Shown: positions 26,193 through 34,959 of the stretch, piece after piece
Position numbering within the stretch: the first letter of the stretch is position 1
Layout of the letters: each line of letters starts with the position of its first letter
Assembly: GCF_000153105.1 (NCBI RefSeq)
Contig: NZ_CH672376.1
Coordinates: 3,604,148 to 3,668,147, forward strand
Reading direction: 5' to 3'
Length of the DNA stretch: 64,000 nt
From: Blastopirellula marina DSM 3645
GTDB lineage: Bacteria; Planctomycetota; Planctomycetia; Pirellulales; Pirellulaceae
The notes under the pieces: model-generated
Databases searched by the model: none
What the model was told of the DNA's origin: nothing
The model's input: the letters and a program-made list of their open reading frames with translations, nothing else
Position numbers and translations under genes: made by a program

Positions 26193-27475
26193 TCCGGCCC
26201 CGCACGGCGATCGCACCATAAATCACGTCCCCAGCAACACTTCCAACAAGTAGGCGTCGTTCCTTCCAGCTTTTAGCCGCTTGTTCTTCACGCCCCACTT
26301 CGCCGTTTTGTTGTTCTTCAACAAGCTCAGGCTTGTTCTTCTTAGCAGACTGAAGTTGACGTCGGCGTGGCCTTTGCGGATTCGACTTTGGTCTTCGCCG
26401 AACGTTACGTCGAGTTGCCAGTGGAGCGAATTCTCAATGCTCCAGTGCCCTCGGACCGCTTCGGCGAAGCGTTTGCCGGTGAGATATTTGCTCACGATGT
26501 AGTAGCGTACTTCACTCGTCTCTTTGCCGTTTTGCTTGACGATATTGATCGTCATTCCGATCGCCTTCAGCTTCGTCCAACGCGAGGCGTACGGAAAATC
26601 ATCGGCGTCGATTGGACAGAGATAGTAGTAACGCGACTCTTCGCGGCCATGCCCTTTCTCGTGCGTCTCGTGGCGGTGAACTTTCATTTTCGCAAAGTCG
26701 ATTTCCATCGCAGCGGCGAAGTGATCGCGAATCGCTTGATGCAGATAACGCTGATTCCCTTTAATCGCCAGACAGTAATCACCGCCTGCGTTAACGATCT
26801 TGGCGGCGATCTCTTTCTGACAACCCATCGCGTCGATCGTCACCAAACAGCCGGAAACCTCGATGATTTCGAGCAATTTCGGAATCGCCGTGATCTCATT
26901 ACTCTTCGCGTCAGTCGCGACTTGCCCGAGACTCACATGATTGGCGGTCGCCCAGGCGCTGACCATATGAATCGCGGCCTTGCTGCTGGCGGCGTCAAAG
27001 CTGCGCCGCAAAGTTTTGCCGTCGATCGCGATAATCTGCCCATCGGTAATCTCTTGCAACGAAGTGATCCAGCTAAGCAAACACTTCTCAAATTCAGCCG
27101 GCTTCAAAGCGCCGAGAATCGCGTTGAAGCGATCATGCGAAGGAACGCCGGTGCTCATGTCGAGGAACTGCGAAAGCCACTCTTTCTTGTCTTCGGCCCA
27201 GTCAGTGATCGCAACGAAATCATCTGCTCCACCTAGCACCGCACAGAGCGACATCGTGACGATGTTGACTAGCGGATAAGTTACCTTGCGAGTCCGCGGA
27301 TCCGTCAGATCGGCGAAGTGTTCTTGAATCGAAGCGCGCGATGAAGACGACATGCTGAACAACTCTCGGCAAGACAAACGCTTGGCCGCGATCAAGCAAT
27401 CACGAAACCGCCAAGACGCACTTGCCGGATTGTCGCAGGTTGCCCATCATGGCGCAATCGCCGTGTCCGGCCCCG
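26193..27475. mobile_element. ISAs1-family insertion sequence, intact, with 10-bp target duplication
   Basis: The element spans 26203-27465 (1,263 bp). Its ends form a 17-bp inverted repeat, CACGGCGATCGCACCAT against CACGGCGATTGCGCCAT (15 of 17). It is flanked on both sides by the identical 10-mer TCCGGCCCCG (26193-26202 and 27466-27475), a target duplication of the size known for ISAs1. The transposase frame is intact, so this is probably a recent insertion. Confidence 0.93.
26223..27353 (-). CDS. ISAs1-family transposase
   Basis: 376 residues from the ATG at 27353 (MSSSSRASIQEHFADLTDPR); the frame runs on upstream to 27395 inside the element. The N-terminal associated domain shows DPRTRKVTYPLVNIVTMSLC and WAEDKKEWLSQFLDMSTGVP. 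The DDE catalytic domain includes IIAIDGKTLRRSFD, LVTIDAMGCQKEIA and YCLAIKGNQRYLH, and a late Glu region near AEAVRGHWSIENSLHWQLDV. It is about 1 kb of coding sequence in a 1.26-kb element with defined ends. A second copy at 35674-36936 carries a nonsense codon and a third survives only as an end fragment (44757-44898). Confidence 0.95.
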   Translation of the reverse strand: MSSSSRASIQEHFADLTDPRTRKVTYPLVNIVTMSLCAVLGGADDFVAITDWAEDKKEWLSQFLDMSTGVPSHDRFNAILGALKPAEFEKCLLSWITSLQEITDGQIIAIDGKTLRRSFDAASSKAAIHMVSAWATANHVSLGQVATDAKSNEITAIPKLLEIIEVSGCLVTIDAMGCQKEIAAKIVNAGGDYCLAIKGNQRYLHQAIRDHFAAAMEIDFAKMKVHRHETHEKGHGREESRYYYLCPIDADDFPYASRWTKLKAIGMTINIVKQNGKETSEVRYYIVSKYLTGKRFAEAVRGHWSIENSLHWQLDVTFGEDQSRIRKGHADVNFSLLRRTSLSLLKNNKTAKWGVKNKRLKAGRNDAYLLEVLLGT

Positions 27476-27509
27476 CCTCCTTGTCCGATTTCTAAGCAAT
27501 CGCCGTTAC

Positions 27510-28478
27510 ATGAATCACAGCTATCCATTCGCATGGCTCTTATTTTGGAGCGTCACTGGAGCGGTTTGGACGCTCATATCAGCGACGGGCTGTGAAAAAA
27601 TGCCGCTTCCAGTTCGCACTTCCTGGCATCAAAAATTCGACTGGAAGGCGGAGGAGTATTTTGACGATCCGCAGGCAATCGCTCTCTGCGAAGCGATCGC
27701 GGCGAATGATCTCCAGGAGATCGACCGGCTGGTCGCGGCGGGCGCCAACGTGAATGCGTTGGGCAAAGGGAAGATGACGCCGCTGCTGTGGGCTTTGCCC
27801 GACAATCATCCCGAACGCTTCGGCAAGTTGCTGGAGCTAGGCGCCAATCCGAACGTGATCGTCGAAAGTGATTTCAACACTCGTAACTCGGCGATTCGAC
27901 CAGGCGACTCAGTAACGCACATGGTCTGCAAGACCCATTTTCCCGGCTATTTCGAGTTGGTTTTCCAACACGGCGGCGATCCCAATCTGGTGAATCCCCA
28001 AAAGAAAGAAACGCCGATCTTCGTGCTGATCACCGGCTCCTTGGTTCAGCGAAAGGAGAAGATGCGTCTCCTGATCGACAAGGGAGCAGATTTAAATGCG
28101 CTGAATGCGAGCGGAGTACCTGCGACCGCGCTTGCTTGTGTCCATTTTGGACAGTACGACATCGTTTTGATGCTTCTGAAGGCCGGGGCGGATCCTGATA
28201 TCTATCTAGAGAATCAAAACAGTAAGCTTCTCCATGTCGTAATACGCGAAGAAGGACGTCTGCCGCAGATGACTCCGCAGCAGCGAACGGACTATGACCG
28301 ACTTGTTGGATGGTTGAAGGAACATGGCGCCTCGTTCGAGAATGCGCGAGCCGACATCGAGCGATGGCGGTCGTGGGGGGCGAACCCGCCGAGCAGAATC
28401 AAAGAGCTCCGCGAGGCGGAAATCGCGGAACGCAAGGCGCGAGATGCGGAGCCGCCGTCACGCGCTAAATTCCCCTAA
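27510..28478 (+). CDS. ankyrin-repeat protein, probable lipoprotein
   Basis: 322 residues. The N-terminus is hydrophobic and ends in SATGC, a plausible lipobox. At least four ankyrin units are visible: LCEAIAANDLQEIDRLVAAG, GKLLELGANPNV, RLLIDKGADLNALNASG and DIVLMLLKAGADPDIY. The C-terminus is charged and helical. It is probably a membrane-anchored protein-binding scaffold; no enzyme domain is seen. It begins 35 bases after the IS target duplication, so its original promoter region may have been disturbed by the insertion. The ribosome-binding site is weak. Confidence 0.75.
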   Translation: MNHSYPFAWLLFWSVTGAVWTLISATGCEKMPLPVRTSWHQKFDWKAEEYFDDPQAIALCEAIAANDLQEIDRLVAAGANVNALGKGKMTPLLWALPDNHPERFGKLLELGANPNVIVESDFNTRNSAIRPGDSVTHMVCKTHFPGYFELVFQHGGDPNLVNPQKKETPIFVLITGSLVQRKEKMRLLIDKGADLNALNASGVPATALACVHFGQYDIVLMLLKAGADPDIYLENQNSKLLHVVIREEGRLPQMTPQQRTDYDRLVGWLKEHGASFENARADIERWRSWGANPPSRIKELREAEIAERKARDAEPPSRAKFP

Positions 28479-28973
28479 ATCGCGACCAAGCGGTCATGGT
28501 GAAATCCCTGCTAATCCGAGGGACGTTCGCCCTTTTCAGCCAGTCTCTTTTCTTCCTCTTCTCTATCGCAAACGCCGTCGCTATATCTTTGTGACAATGA
28601 ATGTGGTCCACCACGTTGAAGGATCGTCGATACCGTTCAGGGGTCCCTTCTACGAATGTTATCCCCGCTCGTTATCAAGTCGAATGTTCACGCGTTTCGA
28701 TCGGCAAGAAGCCGTGGCCATGGCGCCCGCCTGACCTCCTCAGATATCGCAGGAAAAGCGCCCAAAATTGTCTCTCGACAAAGCGCACCGCTTTATGGTC
28801 GATTGCGAGATGAATCCACCGGCGGTCCGTAACGACCGGCGCGAGCGGGGACTGCTGCGCGGTTTGGTTTCCGTCGGTTGGTTGGGCGATTGGAGACGAG
28901 TGAACCTGTAGGTCTGGCCTTGGCCTGATGCAGCAATGGGGGGGAAGGTAGAACAACCCGATCGCCGCGCGAA
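28479..28973. other. intergenic region before the minisatellite
   Basis: About 500 bases with no recognisable gene on either strand; short frames only. Confidence 0.35.
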
Positions 28974-29470
28974 AAAAACGTGGCGGTCCGGTCCAACCTA
29001 GGGGGCCAATGTCGAATGTCGAAACCAGAATGTCGAATTATTGGATCGCTGGACTCCAAAAAAAACGTGGCGGTCCGGTCCAGTCCAACCTAGGGAGCCA
29101 ATGTCGAATGTCGAAATCAGAATGTCGAATTATTGGATCGCTGGACTCCAAAAAAACGTGGCGGTCCGGTCCAGTCCAGTCCAACCTAGGGGGCCAATGT
29201 CGAATGTCGAAACCAGAATGTCGAAATATTGGATCGCTGGTCTCCAAAAAAACGTAGCGGTCCGGTCCAGTCCAACCTAGGGGCCAATGTTGAATGTCGA
29301 AATCAGAATGTCGAATTATTGGATCACTGGACTCCAAAAAAACGTGGCGGTCCGGTCCAGTCCAACCTTCTGGAATGTTGAATCAGCCGATCGTTGGACT
29401 CCCCAAAAAAGTACTGCGGTCCGGTCCTACCTTGGGGAATGGTGAACGTTGAAACCAGAATGTCGTACGA
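28974..29470. repeat. tandem repeat (minisatellite), unit about 90 bp, about 5.5 copies
   Basis: Units begin near 28974, 29058, 29149, 29246, 29335 and 29402. Each has an A-run, then ACGTGGCGGTCCGGTCC, then a variable number of AGTCC pentamers (0, 1, 2, 1, 1), then AATGTCGAATGTCGAAA and ATTGGATCGCTGGACTCC. The last two units are shortened and diverged. The copies are contiguous without unique spacers. Both strands stay open over several units, but the translated repeats look like by-products. Confidence 0.9.
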
Positions 29471-29575
29471 AGCGCTCCGCGGCGGTAATGCGGGTTTCGG
29501 GCTTTCCTTCGATATTCGGACTTCTTCATTCGTCATTTGAAATAGAGGCCGGATTTCCCTCGCTGGCGCGTCGGG

Positions 29576-31198
29576 CTACGAAGAGCCGGGCTCAGTTGGG
29601 GCGGGCTCGTCCATCGGAGCAGTTTCGGCCGGGGCGACTTCGGCCGGCGGCTGTTCGGCGGTCGGCGTGATGCCGAGGATTGCGTGCAGTTTAGACGTAT
29701 CGACTTCGACCGTGTCGAGTCGCCCTTGTCGCTCGACGACCAAACGAAGCGGCTGGGTAAAGTCCGTCACCAAGTCGAAGAACTGGTGGCCATCGTCAAA
29801 TTTTTGGCCGTTGACTTCGTAGATGCGATCGCCGGTTCGCAGGCCGGATGCGGCGGCGAGTGAGCCCGGGACGACCGACGTGAGAAACATGACATCCGGA
29901 TTCGCATCGTCGCCGCGCCAGCGAATGCCGAGCGGCGATGGTTTTTCGTTCAGCGTGACCGGTAGTTCCAGCGGGCTCTCTTCTCCTTCGCGCTCGACCG
30001 TGATCGTGGTCGACGCGGGAGAGGCTTGGACGTTGATCAGAAACTGTTCGACGGTGGGGATCGGCAATCCGGCGAACGCGATGATTTTGTCACCGCTACG
30101 AACACCGGCGAGCGAAGCCGGCGACGCAGGCACGACTCCTTTGACGGTGAGCCCGTCGATCGCTTCTGCTTCGGAAGTCGCCCAACGGACGCCTAAACGG
30201 GAACCACGACCGAGATAGGGGGATTCAAACCGTCGTCGCTGCGAAGGACCCTCGCGCCGCGCTAGATCGCGAAACGTGCGCGGCGTCTCTTCGTTGGCTA
30301 ACAACCAGGTCAACTGGAACGCCATGCGAGCGACCGACTGGGCGCCGTCGAACGAGATGAGCTCGACATCGTCTTGGGGGCGATGGTATTGGTCATGCAG
30401 CCCGGTGTGCAGCATGACGTAGGGAATGCTCCGCTCATAGAAAGGATGATGATCGCTGTTGGCTTTGATCTCCCAATCGAAGTCCAGCATCAGCTGCGTC
30501 GCTTCGTTGGAGCGCGTGATCAGACTGCGAAGCCGATGCGCCGTGCGACCACCGGAGACTTCGACGCGGCCTTTTCGTAGTCGCCCGATCATGTCGAGAT
30601 TGAGATAGAACTTGACGCGCGACAGCGCAATTGTCGGATGTTGCAACCAATGTTTCGAGCCAAGCAGCCCTTTCTCTTCGCCATCCCAAAAGCAGAAGAG
30701 AATACTGCACTGCGGCGGTTCGGCCAAGGTTTGAAACGCTTCGATCACTTCCAACAGGCCGGAGGTTCCGCTGGCGTTGTCATCGGCGCCGTTGTGGATG
30801 TAGCCGGTCGGCCCAAAGCTGTTGGTCGAGTTACCGTAACCAACATGATCGTAGTGGGCGCCGACGACGATCACTTGTTGGGCGAGGGTCGGATCTTTGC
30901 CGGGGAGCATGGCCAGGATGTTGCGATATTCACTGCCGAACCACTGAAAGTAAGTTCCGTTATCGCCGGCCGGCTGCAGCCCCTGCGCTTTGACAAGCTC
31001 GACGATGTAGTTGCCAGCGGCGCGACCGCCGCGGCTGCCGGCTTCGCGTCCTTCAAAGGAATCGGCGGCGAGGGTCTCGACGTGGCGCTTAATATCGTCG
31101 CTCTGGATCGAATGGACCGCTTCGCCGAGGGTCGCCTCGCCGGCGGCGGCCAGCGGCGCGAGAAGCAGCAGCGCAAGAATCGAGATCAGGCGAATCAT
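29576..31198 (-). CDS. secreted M28-family metallopeptidase with PDZ domains
   Basis: 540 residues from the ATG at 31198, which gives a good signal peptide (MIRLISILALLLLAPLAAAG); the frame is open further upstream to 31279. The M28 zinc ligands can be placed: His/Asp in GAHYDHVGYG, Asp in NGADDNASG, Glu-Glu in FWDGEEKGLLGS, Asp in LNLDMIGR and His in LHDQYHRPQDD. Two PDZ domains follow, one around GLTVKGVVPASPASLAGVRS and one around VMFLTSVVPGSLAAASGL. The tail is Pro/Ala/Glu-rich. It is predicted to be a periplasmic or secreted aminopeptidase; PDZ domains may guide substrate choice. The gene ends just beside the minisatellite region. Confidence 0.9.
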   Translation of the reverse strand: MIRLISILALLLLAPLAAAGEATLGEAVHSIQSDDIKRHVETLAADSFEGREAGSRGGRAAGNYIVELVKAQGLQPAGDNGTYFQWFGSEYRNILAMLPGKDPTLAQQVIVVGAHYDHVGYGNSTNSFGPTGYIHNGADDNASGTSGLLEVIEAFQTLAEPPQCSILFCFWDGEEKGLLGSKHWLQHPTIALSRVKFYLNLDMIGRLRKGRVEVSGGRTAHRLRSLITRSNEATQLMLDFDWEIKANSDHHPFYERSIPYVMLHTGLHDQYHRPQDDVELISFDGAQSVARMAFQLTWLLANEETPRTFRDLARREGPSQRRRFESPYLGRGSRLGVRWATSEAEAIDGLTVKGVVPASPASLAGVRSGDKIIAFAGLPIPTVEQFLINVQASPASTTITVEREGEESPLELPVTLNEKPSPLGIRWRGDDANPDVMFLTSVVPGSLAAASGLRTGDRIYEVNGQKFDDGHQFFDLVTDFTQPLRLVVERQGRLDTVEVDTSKLHAILGITPTAEQPPAEVAPAETAPMDEPAPTEPGSS

Positions 31199-31467
31199 CC
31201 GGAAGCTCCGAGTGCAAATCGAGAAAGTCGGTCCCCTCAACCATCTGGCGGAAATCGTCTCGACAGGATCAGGGGGCAAAGGTGGAATCGAAAGAAAAAC
31301 TACCGTACGCCATATTTAAGCCTATTTACCGGCGGTTTCCTCCCCAATGGCCAAAATTTGTACCGATTAGTCGGGCAATTCCGCCAAAAGCGGCCGAACC
31401 CAGCCCACGATTTCCCGGTCTCCCCATTGCCGAAACAGAAGCCAAAAGTTAATCTGTTCGTTCCACT

Positions 31468-31556
31468 GGAGAGGTGGCAGAGTGGTCGAATGCGCCGGTT
31501 TGCTAAACCGGTGAACGGGTCAAACCGTTCCACGGGTTCAAATCCCGTCCTCTCCG
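31468..31556 (+). tRNA. tRNA-Ser (anticodon GCU)
   Basis: An 89-base cloverleaf: acceptor GGAGAGG pairs with CCTCTCC, D-arm, anticodon stem GCCGGTT/AACCGGT (extended) with loop TTGCTAA, a long variable arm (AACGGGTCAAACCGTT) as expected for tRNA-Ser, and T-arm CGGGTTCAAATCCCG. CCA is not encoded. It marks the point after which the DNA becomes rich in transposons and toxin cassettes. Confidence 0.95.
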
Positions 31557-31568
31557 CTTCAGAAAAAT

Positions 31569-31619
31569 GGCTCGCCGTAAGGTCTTGTAAACAAAGACTT
31601 TCTGGCGGGCCGTTTTTTT
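31569..31619 (+). terminator. terminator after tRNA-Ser
   Basis: GGCTCGCC pairs with GGCGGGCC (one G-U pair), with an inner AAGGTCTT/AAGACTT stem, followed by seven T. It starts 13 bases after the tRNA. Confidence 0.8.
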
Positions 31620-32080
31620 GGGCCCAATCCATTGGGTCAAGATTGGGCCAAAAACGGAGAAAACCACGAGGTCGGTTTCTTAACAGGATTCTTCGTTCTG
31701 GACGGAAACCTCTCTCAAAAAGCAACACGATCAGCTCAACGTCCGGCAGACGATCTGCCGAGTCACCGTCAAACCGACACTTGAACAAGCAAGGCTTAGA
31801 CAAGGTTTTGCTTGATCTGAAGGGATTCGACTCCGCTCAAAGATCTGCGATCTTCAATCACCTGGACGCCCCAGCGAATGCTGGTTCCCGGTCGTCGCAT
31901 CAGCTTTGCCATCGACCGTGATGGTGCCGCCATCTGAACCCGTCGAAGCCGAACCAGCGGCGGCGTTCTGCGTCGGCCTGGTAGCTGCTGCATAGTCGAT
32001 ACTCCGGCTGAGCGGATTACACCTGCCATCAGGTCGGCGGTTGCAGTCCATCAGGATGCGTTATTAGCGATGCTGCCCGA
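31620..32080. other. non-coding or decayed sequence between the tRNA and the first cassette remnant
   Basis: No recognisable gene on either strand. Short minus-strand frames do not resemble the neighbouring cassette proteins. It may be decayed accessory DNA. Confidence 0.35.
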
Positions 32081-32176
32081 AGCGGAGGATCCAAATTGTA
32101 GCTTGGTCCGGGATTGGTAAACGTGAAAGTCACCTCGCCCTCTTCCGGCTGCAGGATGGTTTCTGTCGGCCGCATC
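32081..32176 (-). pseudogene. remnant of a cassette junction (MRPTE linker)
   Basis: About 95 bases are nearly identical to 43430-43525 in the LHH cassette. Read on the minus strand they give MRPTETILQPEEGEVTF and then NPGP...NLDPPL, after which the similarity stops. It is the start of a further cassette whose toxin part has been lost, directly downstream of the small gene at 32202-32516. Confidence 0.75.
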
Positions 32177-32201
32177 AACAGAGAAGGAGTTTCCACGAAA
32201 T

Positions 32202-32516
32202 CTATCCAAATGAGATTTCGTACTCATCGAGGTCGGTTGAATCAAGAGTCGTTTGAATCAGTTCAATAGCTTCAAGCAGCATTTGAACGTACGGGGTCTC
32301 ATTTTGGGAAATCGCCCACATTTTGAGTGTTTCCACTTCCGAAAGGAATTGCGTCTTGAATTCCAAAGCTATTTCCAGTGCGGGGAGCGCTGCAAGCATC
32401 GGAAGATTTAGTTTGGAAATCGCTGGCCGCCATAATTTTTGGTATTGTTCCGCCGAGCATATCGGAATGAACTCTGATTCGTCAGTAGCACGATTAGTTT
32501 TGCAAATGTCGATCAT
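32202..32516 (-). CDS. small acidic protein, putative immunity protein
   Basis: 104 residues, acidic and helical (MLLEAIELIQTTLDSTDLDE near the C-terminus). No family recognised. Its ATG lies three bases after the stop codon of a truncated toxin-like frame (32520-32715), the same tight spacing as the other toxin-immunity pairs in this locus, and it is followed by another cassette junction remnant. That position is the only reason to propose an immunity role. The low GC content compared with the housekeeping genes is shared with the other immunity-like genes. Confidence 0.55.
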   Translation of the reverse strand: MIDICKTNRATDESEFIPICSAEQYQKLWRPAISKLNLPMLAALPALEIALEFKTQFLSEVETLKMWAISQNETPYVQMLLEAIELIQTTLDSTDLDEYEISFG

Positions 32517-32519
32517 TTT

Positions 32520-32715
32520 TTACTTTCCAAAATCTACGGTGAACTCCCAGCCAGGAAATTGCTTTCGCAGTTCATTGACTTGGTAGAGTACATGTCGAAT
32601 TAGGATGGGATCATCTCCTTCAATCCTTAGTTCAAATTTTTGCACTTTTACAGTCCCAGGAATTGGTCTTCCGAAATAGCGTGAGCCTCCGTCAAGATGC
32701 TTGGGTATCTCACAT
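32520..32715 (-). pseudogene. C-terminal fragment of a toxin-like tip, cut off by a transposase gene
   Basis: About 60 residues of protein-like sequence (PKHLDGGSRYFGRPIPGT, LYQVNELRKQFPGWEFTVDF) end at a TAA just before the small gene at 32516. Upstream, the same frame runs into the antisense strand of a transposase gene (32743 onward), so the original 5' part is gone. Family unknown. The position before a putative immunity gene suggests the last part of a cassette toxin. Confidence 0.5.
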
Positions 32716-32742
32716 CCAGGCACTTGAGCAAGGAGGCTCACA

Positions 32743-33362
32743 ATGGAACTTGTACCCGAATTTGCTGCCCTTTTGCAACCCTTTGCCCAAGCGATGACGA
32801 CTCCGACCTTGGAGAGTCTGGCGACGCTGATGGCCGGGTGGGTGCTGGCTAGTGGACGGACTGTTACACGCATGATTCTCGCGGCGGGCGATTCGGCCGA
32901 CAAACATTTTTCGTCCTACCATCGCGTGTTCAGCGCCGCCCGCTGGTCGCTCGACCGCGTCGGTCTGGCGGTGTTCGACTTGATCGAACCGTGGATCGAT
33001 GGCGACGTCCTGTTGGCGTTGGATGACACATTGGCCCGCAAGCGCGGCTTGAAAATCTTCGGCTGCGGCATGCATCATGATCCGCTCATTTCGACGCGCA
33101 GCAAGGCGGTGATGAATTGGGGGCATAGCTGGGTCGTGCTGGGAGTAATCGTCGAGTTGCCCTTTCGTCCGGGACATTATTACTGCCTGCCGATTTTGTT
33201 TCGTTTGTATCTGAACAAGGCGAAGGCCAACCAACATCGCCGCGTTTATCGGACCCGACCAGAACTGGCGGTGCAGATGCTCGACACGCTCTGTTCCCAC
33301 CGGAAAAACAGGCGTTTTCATGCCGTGGCCGACAGCGCCTACGGCGGTCAAAGCGTGCTGAA
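32743..33362 (+). pseudogene. 5' part of a DDE (IS4/IS701-like) transposase, interrupted
   Basis: About 206 residues are intact, from MELVPEFAALLQPFAQAM to DSAYGGQSVLN. The DDE superfamily is suggested by LLALDDTLARKRGLKIFGCG (first Asp) and FHAVADSAYGG (second Asp). The frame is then cut by the IS256-type element at about 33363, and no 3' remainder is seen beyond that element. The gene itself truncates the toxin-like frame at 32520-32715, giving a nested insertion. Confidence 0.75.
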
Positions 33363-33380
33363 TGGTAGTGTCCGTCAAGT

Positions 33381-34750
33381 TGCGCACATTTGATTTTCAG
33401 CCCTGGCTCTGGAAAATTGTTTTTGCCGCGCGCGGCAAGAACAATTTTTCACGCTCCGTGATCTTCCCTCTCCTCCGGTTCGTGCAGGCGGTCCATGTCC
33501 AGGTAACGCCGTGTGCCCCAGTGTGTGCCCGCGATGTGACGCAGCCGGGCGGCGACCAACATCAGGGCGCTTTGGCCGTCGGGGAACGCTCCGACGACTC
33601 GCGTGCGACGGCGGATCTCTTTCATGATTCGCTCCAGCATGTTATTGCTTCGCAGTCTTGTCCAGTGCTCGCGGGGGAAGTTCATGTACGCCAGCGTTTC
33701 CTGGACGCCTGCTCGGAAGCATTTCGCCGCGTTCCCCAGCCGTAGCGAGGCCAGTTTCTCGGCGACTTGTTCCGCTTTTTCAGTCGCTGCAGTTCGGTCT
33801 TCCTGGGCGTGCACCGCCTTCAGCATCGCCGCTACGTCGCGTGACTTGCTGCGCGGCACATCCTTCAACACGTTGCGATAGAAGTGCACGATGCAGCGCT
33901 GCCAAGCCGCCTCGGGAAAAAACTCGCCGAGCGCTTCGACCAGGCCGAGACACTTGTCGCTGGTGATCAGCCGCACGCCTTGCAGGCCACGCTCTTTGAG
34001 ATGGCGTAGGAACGTTCGCCAGCTCTCGCTGTCTTCCTTCGTCCCTTCGGCGACCGACAGAATCTCGCGATGCCCGTCCGATCGCACGCCAACGGCGACG
34101 AGCACCGCGATGTTTTTTACCTCGCCGCCCCAGCTTCGCTTCAGCCAGATGCCGTCGAGCATCACGTACGGATGTTCTCCTTCCAGCGGCCGATTTCGCC
34201 AGACGTCGATTCGCTCGTAGATCTTCTGGTTCAGCTCGCTGACGGTGCTCGAACTGACCCGCGTGCCCCACAACGCCTCGGTGATGTCTTCGACGCGACG
34301 GACCGAGACGCCGGCCAAGTACATCTCGACCAACGCCTCTTCGACGCTCGATTCGCGACGTTTGTAACGTTCGATAATCTGCGTCTCAAGCGGCAAGCTC
34401 CGCAACTGCGGAACCTTCAGCGAGACTTCGCCCGCCTTGGTCTGCAGCTTCCGCGAATACGACCCGGCTCGCGAGTCGACGCGGTCCGGCGAGCGTTCGT
34501 ACCGCTTCGCTTTGCAAATCTGATCCGCTTCGGCGTCGAGCATCTGATTCAACGTCTCCTCGACAGTCGAGCGGACCAGCTCATCAAGATGCCCCCGCAC
34601 CGCTTCGCCGTCAATTTTAATCGCATCCCGGATCTCTTCGCCGGTCCGATCTTCTGGTAAATTCGTCATGGTCAGTCCTTGGTTCTGGTGGTGGTTGATG
34701 TTGCTAATCAAATCCATACCAGAGCCAGGGCTGGCTCTCAAATTTGCGCA
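33381..34750. mobile_element. IS256-family insertion sequence
   Basis: Terminal inverted repeats of about 32 bp, beginning TGCGCA and ending CAGCCCTGGCTCTGG, match at about 27 positions. The outermost bases and target duplication could not be fixed, so the true ends may be a few bases to either side. It carries one complete transposase gene on the minus strand. Confidence 0.8.
33449..34669 (-). CDS. IS256-family (Mutator-like) transposase
   Basis: 406 residues from the ATG at 34669 (MTNLPEDRTGEEIRDAIKID); the frame starts further upstream at 34741, within the terminal repeat. Family signatures: LPLETQIIERYKRRESSVEE, EMYLAGVSVRRVEDI, the first catalytic Asp in YVMLDGIWLK, the second in GVRLITSDKCLGL, the CxxH-type motif around QRCIVHFYRN, and the Glu in RLRSNNMLERIMKEIRRRTR. 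It appears full length and probably active. It has interrupted the DDE transposase fragment at 32743-33362. Confidence 0.95.
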   Translation of the reverse strand: MTNLPEDRTGEEIRDAIKIDGEAVRGHLDELVRSTVEETLNQMLDAEADQICKAKRYERSPDRVDSRAGSYSRKLQTKAGEVSLKVPQLRSLPLETQIIERYKRRESSVEEALVEMYLAGVSVRRVEDITEALWGTRVSSSTVSELNQKIYERIDVWRNRPLEGEHPYVMLDGIWLKRSWGGEVKNIAVLVAVGVRSDGHREILSVAEGTKEDSESWRTFLRHLKERGLQGVRLITSDKCLGLVEALGEFFPEAAWQRCIVHFYRNVLKDVPRSKSRDVAAMLKAVHAQEDRTAATEKAEQVAEKLASLRLGNAAKCFRAGVQETLAYMNFPREHWTRLRSNNMLERIMKEIRRRTRVVGAFPDGQSALMLVAARLRHIAGTHWGTRRYLDMDRLHEPEEREDHGA

Positions 34751-34959
34751 GTAATTAGGACGTTATCCTGAATGGCCCAGGCTCGCGAAAAGTAAAACAA
34801 CTCCTGGAACATACGCTCGCAATTGCCGTGTAAAAGTGCAAAAGTTGAACTAAGCAGAAACGCAAAGACAAGGCGTTAACCTGAGGATCGCTGCTGAGAA
34901 TGAGCGTTCCCAAAAGTAAGTGAAGGTGATTGGTGAGAAGGCCTGCTCGGCACCAACTC

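Noticed and set aside
29009-29337. Repeat proteins encoded on both strands of the minisatellite
   Set aside because: Frames stay open only because the unit lacks stops in those phases; no start context, and the translation changes frame where the pentamer number varies.
28974-29470. CRISPR array
   Set aside because: Units are contiguous ~90-bp copies with no unique spacers and no cas genes nearby.
30638-31921. Plus-strand frame of 427 codons
   Set aside because: Antisense to the M28 peptidase gene and runs straight through the tRNA-Ser gene; not protein-like.
31468-32080. tRNA-Ser as attachment site of an integrative element
   Set aside because: No integrase gene and no second copy of the tRNA 3' end was seen in the window; the change in gene content after the tRNA is suggestive only.
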